A stretch of DNA of 7,281 nucleotides from JBMNRY01 sp050944915 (GTDB taxonomy: Bacteria; Bacillota; Limnochordia; JAAZLZ01), in contig JBMNRY010000097.1 in assembly GCA_050944915.1 (NCBI GenBank), positions 1-7,281 on the forward strand, written 5' to 3'. A program made the translations under genes and the position numbers. Each line of letters opens with the position of its first letter. The first letter of the stretch is position 1. The notes below the pieces were generated by a model, which did no database searches, was not told the DNA's origin, and saw only the letters and a program-made list of their open reading frames with translations. This document shows, piece after piece, positions 1-6,348 of the stretch.

Positions 1-830
1 AACACAAAGTTAAACTCCCTGGTTATATCAAATCCGGCAATATCGATTACCGCTAATTCCCCTCGTCTTATCTCCTGTTCCGCCACAATTTCATACAAGA
101 AAGTGATCCCGAGATTATTGGCCACCAACTTCTTGATGGCCGCCATATTGCCGATCTCGATAATGTTTTGGAAGCTGTTCAGAGAGTAATTATACTCCCT
201 CAGTATATTCTCAAAAATCTCCCTGGTACCCGAGCCCTTCTCCCTTAGGACTAACGTAGACTGGAAAACCGCAGTAAAATCCACCGTCCCGCCCGCCAGA
301 GGAGAATCCGGGGAACAGATGGGGATGAACTTCTCTTTGCTAAACAAAAGACAATGGTATTTTGATTTGTCGATGATGCCTTCAATGAGGGCAAACTCTA
401 GCTCGCCCTTCCGCAACTTCTCTAGAAGGACTTGACTGTTCCCCACTTCCATATGGATATTCAGCTTGGGGTTTTCCTGCAAGACCCGGGTGATAACCTG
501 AGGCATCAGGTATTCCCCGATGGAAAGAGTGGCCCCAAAATAGATGTCCTCTCTGAAACCCTCTTTGGTTTCCATGTTCCGTTCGAAATGATTGGCATCG
601 GCCGCGATCCGGGTAAGAAGGTTCCGCAGCTCCTCCCCTTGGGGGGTAAGACTGAGCCTTTTATTCTCGTATCGAAACAACTTGCAACCATATTTCTCCT
701 CTAGATATTGAATATGCTGGGTGACCGCCGGCTGGGTGAGGTGCAAATGCTCCGCTGTTTTTGTGTAGTTTCCGATAGAACATAGGACCAAAAAGGTCTG
801 ATGTCTGAAATCGATCAAGGCTAACACCAT
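1..830 (-). CDS. LysR-family transcriptional regulator (CysL/YeiE-like), 3' end outside window
   Basis: A DNA-binding regulator, open for 276 codons from ATG at 830 to the left edge with no stop, so the C-terminus is missing; LysR proteins usually have about 290-300 residues. Residues 5-65 form the N-terminal winged helix-turn-helix, with the typical run NYTKTAEHLHLTQPAVTQHI followed by LEEKYGCKLF and LTPQGEEL. Residues about 93-276 form the periplasmic-binding-protein-like effector domain, including LREKGSGTREIFE near 195, which resembles the CysL/YeiE branch. It is divergent from a YeiH-type transporter, an arrangement known from yeiE-yeiH in enterobacteria, so it probably controls that gene and itself. 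The ATG at 830 is the only good start in this frame, but it lacks a strong ribosome binding site. Family assignment is firm; the effector (sulfite or another sulfur anion by analogy) is inference. Confidence 0.93.
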   Translation of the reverse strand, partial: MVLALIDFRHQTFLVLCSIGNYTKTAEHLHLTQPAVTQHIQYLEEKYGCKLFRYENKRLSLTPQGEELRNLLTRIAADANHFERNMETKEGFREDIYFGATLSIGEYLMPQVITRVLQENPKLNIHMEVGNSQVLLEKLRKGELEFALIEGIIDKSKYHCLLFSKEKFIPICSPDSPLAGGTVDFTAVFQSTLVLREKGSGTREIFENILREYNYSLNSFQNIIEIGNMAAIKKLVANNLGITFLYEIVAEQEIRRGELAVIDIAGFDITREFNFV

Positions 831-841
831 CCATAAGCCGT

Positions 842-900
842 AATTATCGGTTGATAAAAAACGATAATTTCATTTTATACCTTATCCATGGTAAAATCAA
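842..900. promoter_or_regulatory. Divergent promoter/operator region between the LysR gene and yeiH
   Basis: A perfect 8-base inverted repeat, AATTATCG at 842-849 and CGATAATT at 862-869, encloses a further GATAA at 853-857. Half-sites are thus TTATC at 844, GATAA at 853 and GATAA at 863, the last two exactly 10 bases apart. On the minus strand TTGATT (895-900) and TATAAA (874-879), spaced 15, form a plausible promoter for the regulator, whose start point would fall in the right-hand repeat arm. On the plus strand TTGATA (851-856) can serve as a -35 with a weak -10 around 874-881 for the transporter. A weak -10 and an operator overlapping the -35 fit an activator-dependent LysR target. Positions are seen; their roles are inferred. 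Confidence 0.55.
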
Positions 901-907
901 TGCAAAT

Positions 908-915
908 AAAGGAGG
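908..915 (+). promoter_or_regulatory. Ribosome binding site that sets the yeiH start
   Basis: AAAGGAGG lies 8 bases before ATG 924. In-frame ATGs at 888 and 900 would place this site inside the coding region and have no comparable site of their own, so 924 is the preferred start. Confidence 0.85.
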
Positions 916-923
916 AATTGGAG

Positions 924-1940
924 ATGGCAAGATACGGAGAATCTATTCCTGGAATATTATTGTGTTTGGCCGTTGCAGTCACAGCAGTAATCATCAACAA
1001 CATATTACCTGTTGATTTACTGGGTGTGGCCTTGGTTTCCCTGCTCTTGGGAATGATGCTCAACCCCGTTATTTCAAAACATACACTTTTTTCAGAAGGC
1101 GTCAACTGGACCTCTAGAAAGATTCTGCGGGCAGGCATCATCCTTACCGGCATTTCTTTAAGCTTCGCCCAAGTAGTACAAGCAGGTAAGTACGCCCTAC
1201 TGCTTATGGCCTTTACCCTTTCCACAGCCTTTGGTGTAGGATACATCTGCCGCAAGGTGTTCAACATAAATTGGCGGCTTGCTAGTTTGCTATCGGTAAG
1301 CACCGCCATCTGTGGTGGTACTGCCGTGGCCACCGTTGGCCCAGTGATCAAAGCTAAAGACACGGAAATTGCCTATGCATTATCGGCGACCTTTGTCTTC
1401 GACCTTCTGACAGTAATTCTCTTCCCCTGGTTCGGCATGCTATTAGGTCTTACAGATACAGGCTACGGTCTTTGGGTAGGAACATCGGTGAACGACACTT
1501 CGTCGGTCATCGCCGCGGGATACGCCTTTTCCGACCCTGCCGGAGCCCTGGCCACCATCGTCAAACTAACCCGTACACTGTTCATCGTGCCCATAACCCT
1601 TATCTTCGCTTGGATTTATACCAGGAGAGAAATGCAAAACAAGGGTGTCCACGAACGAACCGAAGTCAATCTAGTCAAGATCTTTCCCTGGTTTATCCTG
1701 GGCTTCCTAATGATGGTAGGTGTTCGAACCACCGGCCTCCTCCCCGAGAGTACCGTCTCTACCATTGCTACAGCAGCTAAGTTTCTCTTAGCTACTGCCC
1801 TAGGAGCCATCGGTATGAAGACAAGCTTTAAAGAAGTAGCCGGGGTTGGTGTTAAACCAGCGGTAGCCGGTGTGGTGATTGACACCTCGGTAGTTATTGT
1901 TGCCCTAATCGTCCAAGGGTTGATCCTAAGATTCGCTTAA
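924..1940 (+). CDS. yeiH: YeiH/UPF0324 family putative sulfate (sulfite) exporter
   Basis: An integral inner-membrane protein of 338 residues, the normal size for the UPF0324 (YeiH, putative sulfate exporter) family. Hydrophobic segments run through most of the chain, beginning at about residues 9-27 and 31-47, consistent with about ten membrane spans. Family-type conserved stretches are GMMLNPVI (43-50), the ILRAGIILTGISLSF run (67-81), STAICGGTAVATVGPVI (126-142), GTSVNDTSSVIAAG (186-199) and KLTRTLFIVP (214-223). Small and polar residues inside the hydrophobic stretches (CGGTA, NDTSS) are likely substrate-path elements. Relatives next to sulfonate-degradation genes have been proposed to export sulfite or sulfate, but transport is not proven for most members. 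The gene is monocistronic, divergent from the LysR regulator, and closed by a terminator at 1959-2000. Family firm, substrate uncertain. Confidence 0.93.
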   Translation: MARYGESIPGILLCLAVAVTAVIINNILPVDLLGVALVSLLLGMMLNPVISKHTLFSEGVNWTSRKILRAGIILTGISLSFAQVVQAGKYALLLMAFTLSTAFGVGYICRKVFNINWRLASLLSVSTAICGGTAVATVGPVIKAKDTEIAYALSATFVFDLLTVILFPWFGMLLGLTDTGYGLWVGTSVNDTSSVIAAGYAFSDPAGALATIVKLTRTLFIVPITLIFAWIYTRREMQNKGVHERTEVNLVKIFPWFILGFLMMVGVRTTGLLPESTVSTIATAAKFLLATALGAIGMKTSFKEVAGVGVKPAVAGVVIDTSVVIVALIVQGLILRFA

Positions 1941-1958
1941 TAAATCATCTGTGAAAAC

Positions 1959-2000
1959 AGGGGTGCTGTTGTCGATTCAACAGTACCCCTTGCTCTTTTT
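1959..2000 (+). terminator. Rho-independent terminator of yeiH
   Basis: Arms 1959-1971 and 1978-1990 form a 13-pair stem with one G-U pair and a six-base loop, followed by a T-rich tail (1994-2000). It starts 18 bases after the yeiH stop. Read on the minus strand the stem is followed by TGTTTTC, so it may also act as a weaker backstop for the helicase transcript. Confidence 0.85.
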
Positions 2001-2009
2001 GCATAGATT

Positions 2010-2029
2010 AAAGAGCCCATTGGGCCTTT
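2010..2029 (-). terminator. Possible weak terminator of the helicase gene
   Basis: A small hairpin 7 bases after the helicase stop: GCCC (2015-2018) pairs with GGGC (2022-2025) around a three-base loop. The stem is extended past one mismatch by AAG/TTT pairs, one of them G-T. On the minus strand it leads into CTTTAAT, a short T-tract. Stability is modest and the yeiH hairpin beyond it may do the real work. Confidence 0.35.
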
Positions 2030-2035
2030 CAAACC

Positions 2036-4468
2036 TCAGCCACTTCTCTCTAAGATTGTTCTGGGTAATAACCGCAGATAAGGGCTGGGTTCACGAATGC
2101 GGCCCTTGTCCGTTAGAAGATGATAACTGAGGAATAACTGTCGCTTAGCTCGGGTTATCCCTACATAGAACAGCCTCGCCTCTTCCCGTTCCCTGCCCTG
2201 TTTCATTGCTCCGTAATTGGGAAACTCATAATGGGCTAAACCAGACATAAAGACCACGTCAAACTCCAAACCTTTGGCTTGATGCACCGTAATGACGGAG
2301 ACTCTGTTTTCCCGATCAATACGATCGATGTTCCGAGACAAAGCAGCAAAGTTCACAAACGCCTCCAGTGCCGCCAGAGGCGCTAACCTCGGGTCGTCAA
2401 AGTCCTCAGCGGTACGCAGTAATTCCTCGATGTTGCCCAATCTTTTAGAATCACCACGATAATAGTCTAAGAGGCCGCTTTCTTTGAGGACCCGCTCAAG
2501 GAGTTGGTATGGCCTTAGTCTATTGGCTAACTCCCGCCAACAGCTGATCTGTTCCGCCAACGGCCAAAACCCATGGGCCACGGCCTGGATAATCCGCTGC
2601 CGGTTGTCTAGTCCCTTCTTTATCTTGGGAACCAGGTGTTGGAGCAATTCCCAGGTGGTGGCCACATCATCGAGGGCCCTATGGCTGGGTTTCTGCGAGA
2701 GTCCCAACTTTGCGGCTAAATCCCCCAATTTGTAAGACTTAGCTTCCACAAAACGTCTCGCTAAACCTAGAGTATCGACCCAAGTATCACGGGAAAAAGG
2801 TATCTTGAAACGATGACAACTATTGTCTAACATGCGGATATCAAAGATCACATTGTGTCCCACAAGGAGACCATCGGCCTTAAATTCCAAGAAAGATTGG
2901 AGGACCTGGTGAGGGTTATCCCCATTATCGGCCAAGAATTCATCGGTCAAACCATGAACGTAAAGACTATCTCCTACTGTTTTACTTGGTTTCAGATACC
3001 GATGGAACTCTTCGACTAGCTCGCCCTTCTGGATCTTATAAGCGGCGAGCTCAATTATTTCATCCTTTAGCGGGTCAACTCCCGTTGTTTCGCAATCAAA
3101 AATGACAAGGGTGCCGTATTCCAGCCCTGTTAGTAAAGAAGCATAGGGGTCACCGGACTCGAGGGCAGATACCTTCAACAAATCGGAAAGCCTTATTCCC
3201 GCTGGGGCCTCGGCCTCGATTCGTTGGATAGTCTTCTCCCCGATTCCGCGGGCCGGCCTTCTTAAGATCCGGTGGATACTGATATTATCCTCAGGATTCA
3301 ATAGAATTCGTAAGTAGGCCATGCTGTCCTTAACTTCTTGGCGACGGAAAAACTCATAGGTCTCCACCGTTAGATGGGGGATCTGCCAACGTTCTAAAAC
3401 TTCAGAGATGACTCCTGCCCGGCGATTAGAGCGACATAGCACCCCCATCCGATCATAGGCTGTCCCCCCCTCGTGTAACGCCTTGATTTGAGATGCGACC
3501 CAATGGCCTTCCGCTTCTTCCGTGGGGGCGCCGTGAACGACTATTGGTTCACCCCGGGGCGATGAGGCTGCCGGACGTGGCTTGATGTCACTAAGGGAAG
3601 CTACCACCCCTTGGGCTGCGTAGACTAAGGTCTGGGTGGCCCGATGGTTCTCGGTGAAGCTCATCTGTTTACTTTGCGGGAAATCCCGTTTAAACTGACC
3701 TAGAACTTCTTCCGGGACCGATCCTCGCCATTCATAGATGGTTTGATCAAAGTCCCCCGCCAAAGTAAGGTTTTGGGAGCAACGGGCTAGCTGGGCCACA
3801 ACTTCATATTCCATCAGATTTGTATCCTGCATTTCATCGACCTGAACCATATCAAAGCGGTGGCTCCACTCTTTATGTAAAGGTCCATCGACGGACAAAC
3901 CCCGATGGGCCAGGACAATCAAATCGGCAAAATCTAAGCCTCGATAAGTAGCCAATTCTCCCTGATACAAGTCATGAATCTTTGCGATTAGATCTAGTGA
4001 CAGCGGGCGTCTTTCTTCCCCTGGCCTAACCTCTCCATAAATCTTGTACTCCTGGAGGAGGTGGTAAATTTCGGAAGAGCTTAGACTAACAAGACCAGGC
4101 AACTTCAGGTGGCCAATTATCTCTTGGGCATCATCTTCATCGATAATACTGAAATCCTGGGGAATACCCATCTGTTTGGCCCCCAGCCGCAGAATCCAAG
4201 CACATAACCCATGAAAGGTCCTAGTGACCACCTTGTGACTATCTTGGGGGCAGTAGGCTGCCACCCGCTGGCGCATCTCCTCGGCAGCCCGATTGGTAAA
4301 GGTCACACAAAGGATCCTCTCCGGTGGTACCCCACGGCGAATGGCCTCAGCTACTCTATTGGCCAAGGCAAAGGTTTTGCCCGTCCCTACACACGCGTGG
4401 AGTAGAATGCTATCTTCCACCGCTTCAATGAACCTCTTTTGCTCCAGGGTCGGTTTAATGCTTCTCAA
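2036..4468 (-). CDS. UvrD/PcrA-like SF1 DNA helicase with embedded DnaQ-type 3'-5' exonuclease
   Basis: A predicted ATP-dependent 3'-5' DNA helicase carrying its own exonuclease, about 810 residues from TTG 4468. Helicase motifs in order: LEQ of the Q motif (Q10), Walker A ACVGTGKT (25-32), Ia TFTNRAAEEMR (56-66), Ib TFHGL (84-88), II DEMQD (211-215), III AGDFDQTIYEWRGS (237-250), IV with ENHR (273-276), V TVHQAKGLEFD (727-737) and VI LFYVGITRAK (766-775). GIGEKTI (408-414) marks the start of 2B and ESGLLDYY/NIEELL (663-684) its end. Between them, residues about 453-613, sits a DEDDh exonuclease with D458, E460, H538, D543, H596 and D601 all present. Ordinary UvrD/PcrA proteins have about 720-750 residues and no such insert. 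TTG 4468 is chosen because AAAAGGAG precedes it; an in-frame TTG at 4489 would absorb that site. Likely role is DNA repair or fork processing; the exact pathway is unknown. Confidence 0.93.
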   Translation of the reverse strand: MRSIKPTLEQKRFIEAVEDSILLHACVGTGKTFALANRVAEAIRRGVPPERILCVTFTNRAAEEMRQRVAAYCPQDSHKVVTRTFHGLCAWILRLGAKQMGIPQDFSIIDEDDAQEIIGHLKLPGLVSLSSSEIYHLLQEYKIYGEVRPGEERRPLSLDLIAKIHDLYQGELATYRGLDFADLIVLAHRGLSVDGPLHKEWSHRFDMVQVDEMQDTNLMEYEVVAQLARCSQNLTLAGDFDQTIYEWRGSVPEEVLGQFKRDFPQSKQMSFTENHRATQTLVYAAQGVVASLSDIKPRPAASSPRGEPIVVHGAPTEEAEGHWVASQIKALHEGGTAYDRMGVLCRSNRRAGVISEVLERWQIPHLTVETYEFFRRQEVKDSMAYLRILLNPEDNISIHRILRRPARGIGEKTIQRIEAEAPAGIRLSDLLKVSALESGDPYASLLTGLEYGTLVIFDCETTGVDPLKDEIIELAAYKIQKGELVEEFHRYLKPSKTVGDSLYVHGLTDEFLADNGDNPHQVLQSFLEFKADGLLVGHNVIFDIRMLDNSCHRFKIPFSRDTWVDTLGLARRFVEAKSYKLGDLAAKLGLSQKPSHRALDDVATTWELLQHLVPKIKKGLDNRQRIIQAVAHGFWPLAEQISCWRELANRLRPYQLLERVLKESGLLDYYRGDSKRLGNIEELLRTAEDFDDPRLAPLAALEAFVNFAALSRNIDRIDRENRVSVITVHQAKGLEFDVVFMSGLAHYEFPNYGAMKQGREREEARLFYVGITRAKRQLFLSYHLLTDKGRIREPSPYLRLLPRTILERSG
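2630..3112 (-). other. DnaQ-like DEDDh exonuclease domain inside the helicase
   Basis: This segment encodes about 160 residues, starting at TLVIFDCETTG and ending at WELLQHLV. Exo I is DCETTG (D and E), Exo II is GHNVIFD (the final D) and Exo III is HRALDD (the H and the last D), the four acidic residues plus histidine that bind two metal ions in DnaQ, PolC and DinG exonucleases. The layout resembles the PolC-type epsilon domain. Both flanks keep reading in frame through helicase 2B sequence, so this is a true insertion and not a chance neighbour. Confidence 0.92.
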
Positions 4469-4478
4469 CGATCTAATA

Positions 4479-4486
4479 CTCCTTTT
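4479..4486 (-). promoter_or_regulatory. Ribosome binding site that sets the helicase start
   Basis: On the minus strand AAAAGGAG lies 10 bases before TTG 4468. The spacing is slightly long, but no other start codon downstream fits better before the Walker A motif. The upstream in-frame TTG at 4489 has no such site. Confidence 0.6.
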
Positions 4487-4560
4487 CAAAAGAACTATTT
4501 CGACCGACTATTAGATGAACAAACCGCTTCCACGCCTAGCAAAACGTCCACAAAGAACTG

Positions 4561-4569
4561 ATTCTATCA
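4561..4569 (-). promoter_or_regulatory. Candidate extended -10 promoter of the helicase gene
   Basis: On the minus strand TGATAGAAT gives an extended -10 element: TGn followed by TAGAAT, one mismatch from TATAAT. It would start transcription about 85 bases before the helicase TTG. No good -35 lies 16-18 bases upstream, which is tolerated for extended -10 promoters. This is inferred from the motif alone. Confidence 0.4.
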
Positions 4570-4659
4570 CAAATAAAAACTTCGATTGTTGGAAAAAGGG
4601 CATCTATAAGTTGCCTCAAGCTGAGAAAAATCTAGTACAGCCAACCCCAATAACTTCCG

Positions 4660-4683
4660 AATTATCAAAGCATCCCGATAATT
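4660..4683. repeat. Inverted repeat AATTATC-N10-GATAATT
   Basis: Perfect 7-base arms at 4660-4666 and 4677-4683 separated by 10 bases. The same arm sequences occur in the LysR/yeiH intergenic region, there separated by 14. It lies about 91 bases upstream of the candidate helicase -10 and about 290 before the MFS start, so it could be an operator for either gene or a chance AT-rich dyad. There is no T-tract, so it is not a terminator. Confidence 0.45.
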
Positions 4684-4960
4684 ACTTCTTTAAAGATATC
4701 TCTTTTCTTACCCCCAAGCACTCAATTTGGAGGGCGTCAACCTGCTGCAACTCCACCCCCATTGTCTTGCGCGGACCCCGGGAACGTGGTATCGTATTTA
4801 CCAAGACTATAGGGGATTTAGCCTTGTCCTTTAGCCTTTCTTTACCGTCTCTAGCGGCCTGTTTTCCAGTCGAGTATATGCTCGGCTTCAGGATCTCGTG
4901 GTCATAATACGCTTTGCACACGGACAACTTAAGATAGTGTTGTTCGTTTTCTTATCTGAG

Positions 4961-4965
4961 AGGAG
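4961..4965 (+). promoter_or_regulatory. Ribosome binding site that sets the MFS start
   Basis: AGGAG, within GAGAGGAGAG, lies 10 bases before ATG 4976. The frame is open upstream to GTG 4898, but that start has no site of its own and would add 26 residues that do not belong to the family's usual N-terminus. Confidence 0.7.
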
Positions 4966-4975
4966 AGCCCATCCC

Positions 4976-6214
4976 ATGGAAAACTGGAAAAAGCAATTCG
5001 CCGTCATCTACGCTGGTCAGGCCTTTTCGATTCTAGGCTCAGCGGCCGTTCAATTCGCGGTAATCTGGTGGCTAACCATTCAGACGGAATCAGCCATCAC
5101 CCTGACCATTGCCTCTATTGTCGCCTTACTTCCCAACATGCTCATAGGACCCTTTGCCGGCGTCTGGGTTGACCGCTACAACCGACGCACCGTAATGATT
5201 GCCGCCGACGGATTGGTCGCTCTCTCCAGCGTCATTCTAGGTGTAGCTTTTCTCCTGACGCCAACACCGCCCCTTGGGTTTATCTACCTCATCCTCTTTT
5301 TACGGGGACTAGGTAATACCTTTCATGCACCCGCCATGCAAGCGGCCATCCCCCTATTGGTACCCACCGAAATGCTAACCAAAGTCGGCGGATGGGGAAA
5401 CATGATCCAGTCTCTAGCCAATATGCTGGGACCAGTGCTGGGCGCTGCCCTGATGGCCCTTTTCCCTATTGCCAGCATCATGCTGGTGGATATCCTAGGT
5501 GCCCTTTTCGCCATCGGATGCCTTATGTTTGTTACCATTCCTGATGTTCCACAAACCAGCCGGGAACTTAACCTCTGGGAGGACATGAAGCTGGGTTTTC
5601 AGGCCATGAAAGAAAACAAACCTTTAATGGCCATCTTTTTCCCCCTGATCCTGGTGAGCATCATCTACATGCCTTTGGGGTCTCTCTTTCCCCTGTTAGT
5701 GCGGACCCACTTTCTGGGGGAAGCCTGGCATAATAGCGTAGTTGAATTCTCCTTTGCAGGCGGCCTACTTCTTTCCTCCCTAGTCATCGCCCTCTGGGGA
5801 GGAATGAGAAATCGATTCCTCATGGCCTCCTTAGCCGTTGGATTGTTGGGCTTAACAACCGCGATTAGCGGAGCCTTGCCACCCAGCGGGTTTTGGGTAT
5901 TCGTCATTTGCTGTTTCTTTTTGGGTGGTTCCGGCACTTTCATGCATGTACCCATAATGGCCTATGTTCAAGAAAGCATCCCACCCCAGACACTGGGCAA
6001 AGTCTTTTCGTTCTTGATGACTGCTTTCACCATAGCGATGCCCATTGGCCTGCTCATTGCTGGTCCCGTTGCTGAAGTTGTAGGCATCAACACCTGGTTT
6101 TTCTGGTCAGGTGTAGCCCTGATGGCCAATGCTGTGCTTACCCGAATTCTCACCAGACCCTATGACAAACAAACCATGCGACCGGAAGGGAAATTGGCAG
6201 AGGAAACATCTTAG
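4976..6214 (+). CDS. MFS transporter, DHA3/macrolide-efflux-like exporter
   Basis: A 412-residue inner-membrane protein of the major facilitator superfamily, with hydrophobic segments consistent with 12 spans in two halves. The first helix begins with QFAVIYAGQAFSILGS (7-22), usual for Mef/EntS-like drug exporters. The loop between helices 2 and 3 carries the signature motif A, GPFAGVWVDRYNRR (58-71), with D66, R67, R70 and R71. The FHAPAMQAAIPLLVP run (116-130) is also typical of this branch. A hydrophilic central loop lies around residues 190-215, and the tail after the last helix is short and charged. Such proteins expel small hydrophobic compounds, antibiotics or siderophores using the proton gradient; the substrate cannot be read from sequence. 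The gene stands alone, divergent from the helicase, without a neighbouring regulator, and shares a terminator with the convergent chemoreceptor gene. Confidence 0.92.
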   Translation: MENWKKQFAVIYAGQAFSILGSAAVQFAVIWWLTIQTESAITLTIASIVALLPNMLIGPFAGVWVDRYNRRTVMIAADGLVALSSVILGVAFLLTPTPPLGFIYLILFLRGLGNTFHAPAMQAAIPLLVPTEMLTKVGGWGNMIQSLANMLGPVLGAALMALFPIASIMLVDILGALFAIGCLMFVTIPDVPQTSRELNLWEDMKLGFQAMKENKPLMAIFFPLILVSIIYMPLGSLFPLLVRTHFLGEAWHNSVVEFSFAGGLLLSSLVIALWGGMRNRFLMASLAVGLLGLTTAISGALPPSGFWVFVICCFFLGGSGTFMHVPIMAYVQESIPPQTLGKVFSFLMTAFTIAMPIGLLIAGPVAEVVGINTWFFWSGVALMANAVLTRILTRPYDKQTMRPEGKLAEETS

Positions 6215-6277
6215 CCGAAGGGAATTGCCGAAACGAGATGAAAAAATCGGCTGTTAACATGGAGCTGGCCATAACTC

Positions 6278-6295
6278 CAACTTATAGATAAGTTG
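6278..6295. repeat. Near-perfect palindrome between convergent genes
   Basis: Two 8-base arms, CAACTTAT (6278-6285) and ATAAGTTG (6288-6295), are separated by AG. No T-tract follows it on either strand, and the real terminator is a separate hairpin 16 bases to the right. The shape is operator-like, but it sits downstream of both flanking genes, so its role is unknown. Confidence 0.6.
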
Positions 6296-6310
6296 CTCAA
6301 ACCAAAATTA

Positions 6311-6338
6311 AAACACCCGCCGGTCAAAGCGGGTGTTT
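6311..6338. terminator. Bidirectional Rho-independent terminator
   Basis: A perfect 10-pair stem, AAACACCCGC (6311-6320) with GCGGGTGTTT (6329-6338), encloses an eight-base loop. On the minus strand it lies just beyond the chemoreceptor stop and runs into TTTTAATTTTGG, a good T-rich tail. On the plus strand it is followed by GTGTTT and lies about 97 bases after the MFS stop. It probably ends both convergent transcripts. Confidence 0.88.
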
Positions 6339-6348
6339 GTGTTTAGCC

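Larger units (their letters stand above)
4490..4975. other. Non-coding divergent region between helicase and MFS genes
   Basis: About 490 bases with no recognisable gene. It holds a candidate helicase promoter (4561-4569), an inverted repeat (4660-4683), a small CGAG/CTCG hairpin (4871-4884) and the MFS ribosome binding site. CATAAT at 4903-4908 is a possible -10 for the MFS gene but has no convincing -35. Two open frames overlap here on opposite strands: 4515-4907 plus (130 codons) and 4682-4927 minus (81 codons from TTG). Neither has a ribosome binding site or a familiar protein pattern, and they are read as chance frames. Confidence 0.6.

Noticed and set aside
888..923. Upstream in-frame starts at ATG 888 and ATG 900 for the YeiH-type transporter
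   Set aside because: A strong AAAGGAGG precedes ATG 924 at ideal distance; the earlier starts have no ribosome binding site and would place this site inside the coding region.
875..1363. A 162-codon minus-strand frame across the yeiH gene
   Set aside because: It is antisense to a clear membrane transporter, has no family resemblance and covers the divergent promoter side; a shadow frame.
4515..4907. A 130-codon plus-strand frame in the helicase/MFS spacer
   Set aside because: No ribosome binding site, no recognisable motif, and composition unlike the genuine genes; it also overlaps the helicase promoter candidate and an opposite-strand frame.
4956..4965. CTGAGAGGAG before the MFS gene as part of a TPP riboswitch
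   Set aside because: Only the CTGAG piece resembles the TPP motif; the other conserved helices and the second conserved segment are absent. It is explained as the ribosome binding site region.
4898..4975. GTG 4898 as the start of the MFS transporter
   Set aside because: The 26 extra residues do not resemble the family N-terminus, there is no ribosome binding site before GTG 4898, and AGGAG lies before ATG 4976.
6213..6252. AGCCGA/TCGGCT repeat after the MFS stop as a terminator
   Set aside because: Short arms separated by about 28 bases and no T-tract; the perfect hairpin at 6311-6338 is a much better terminator.
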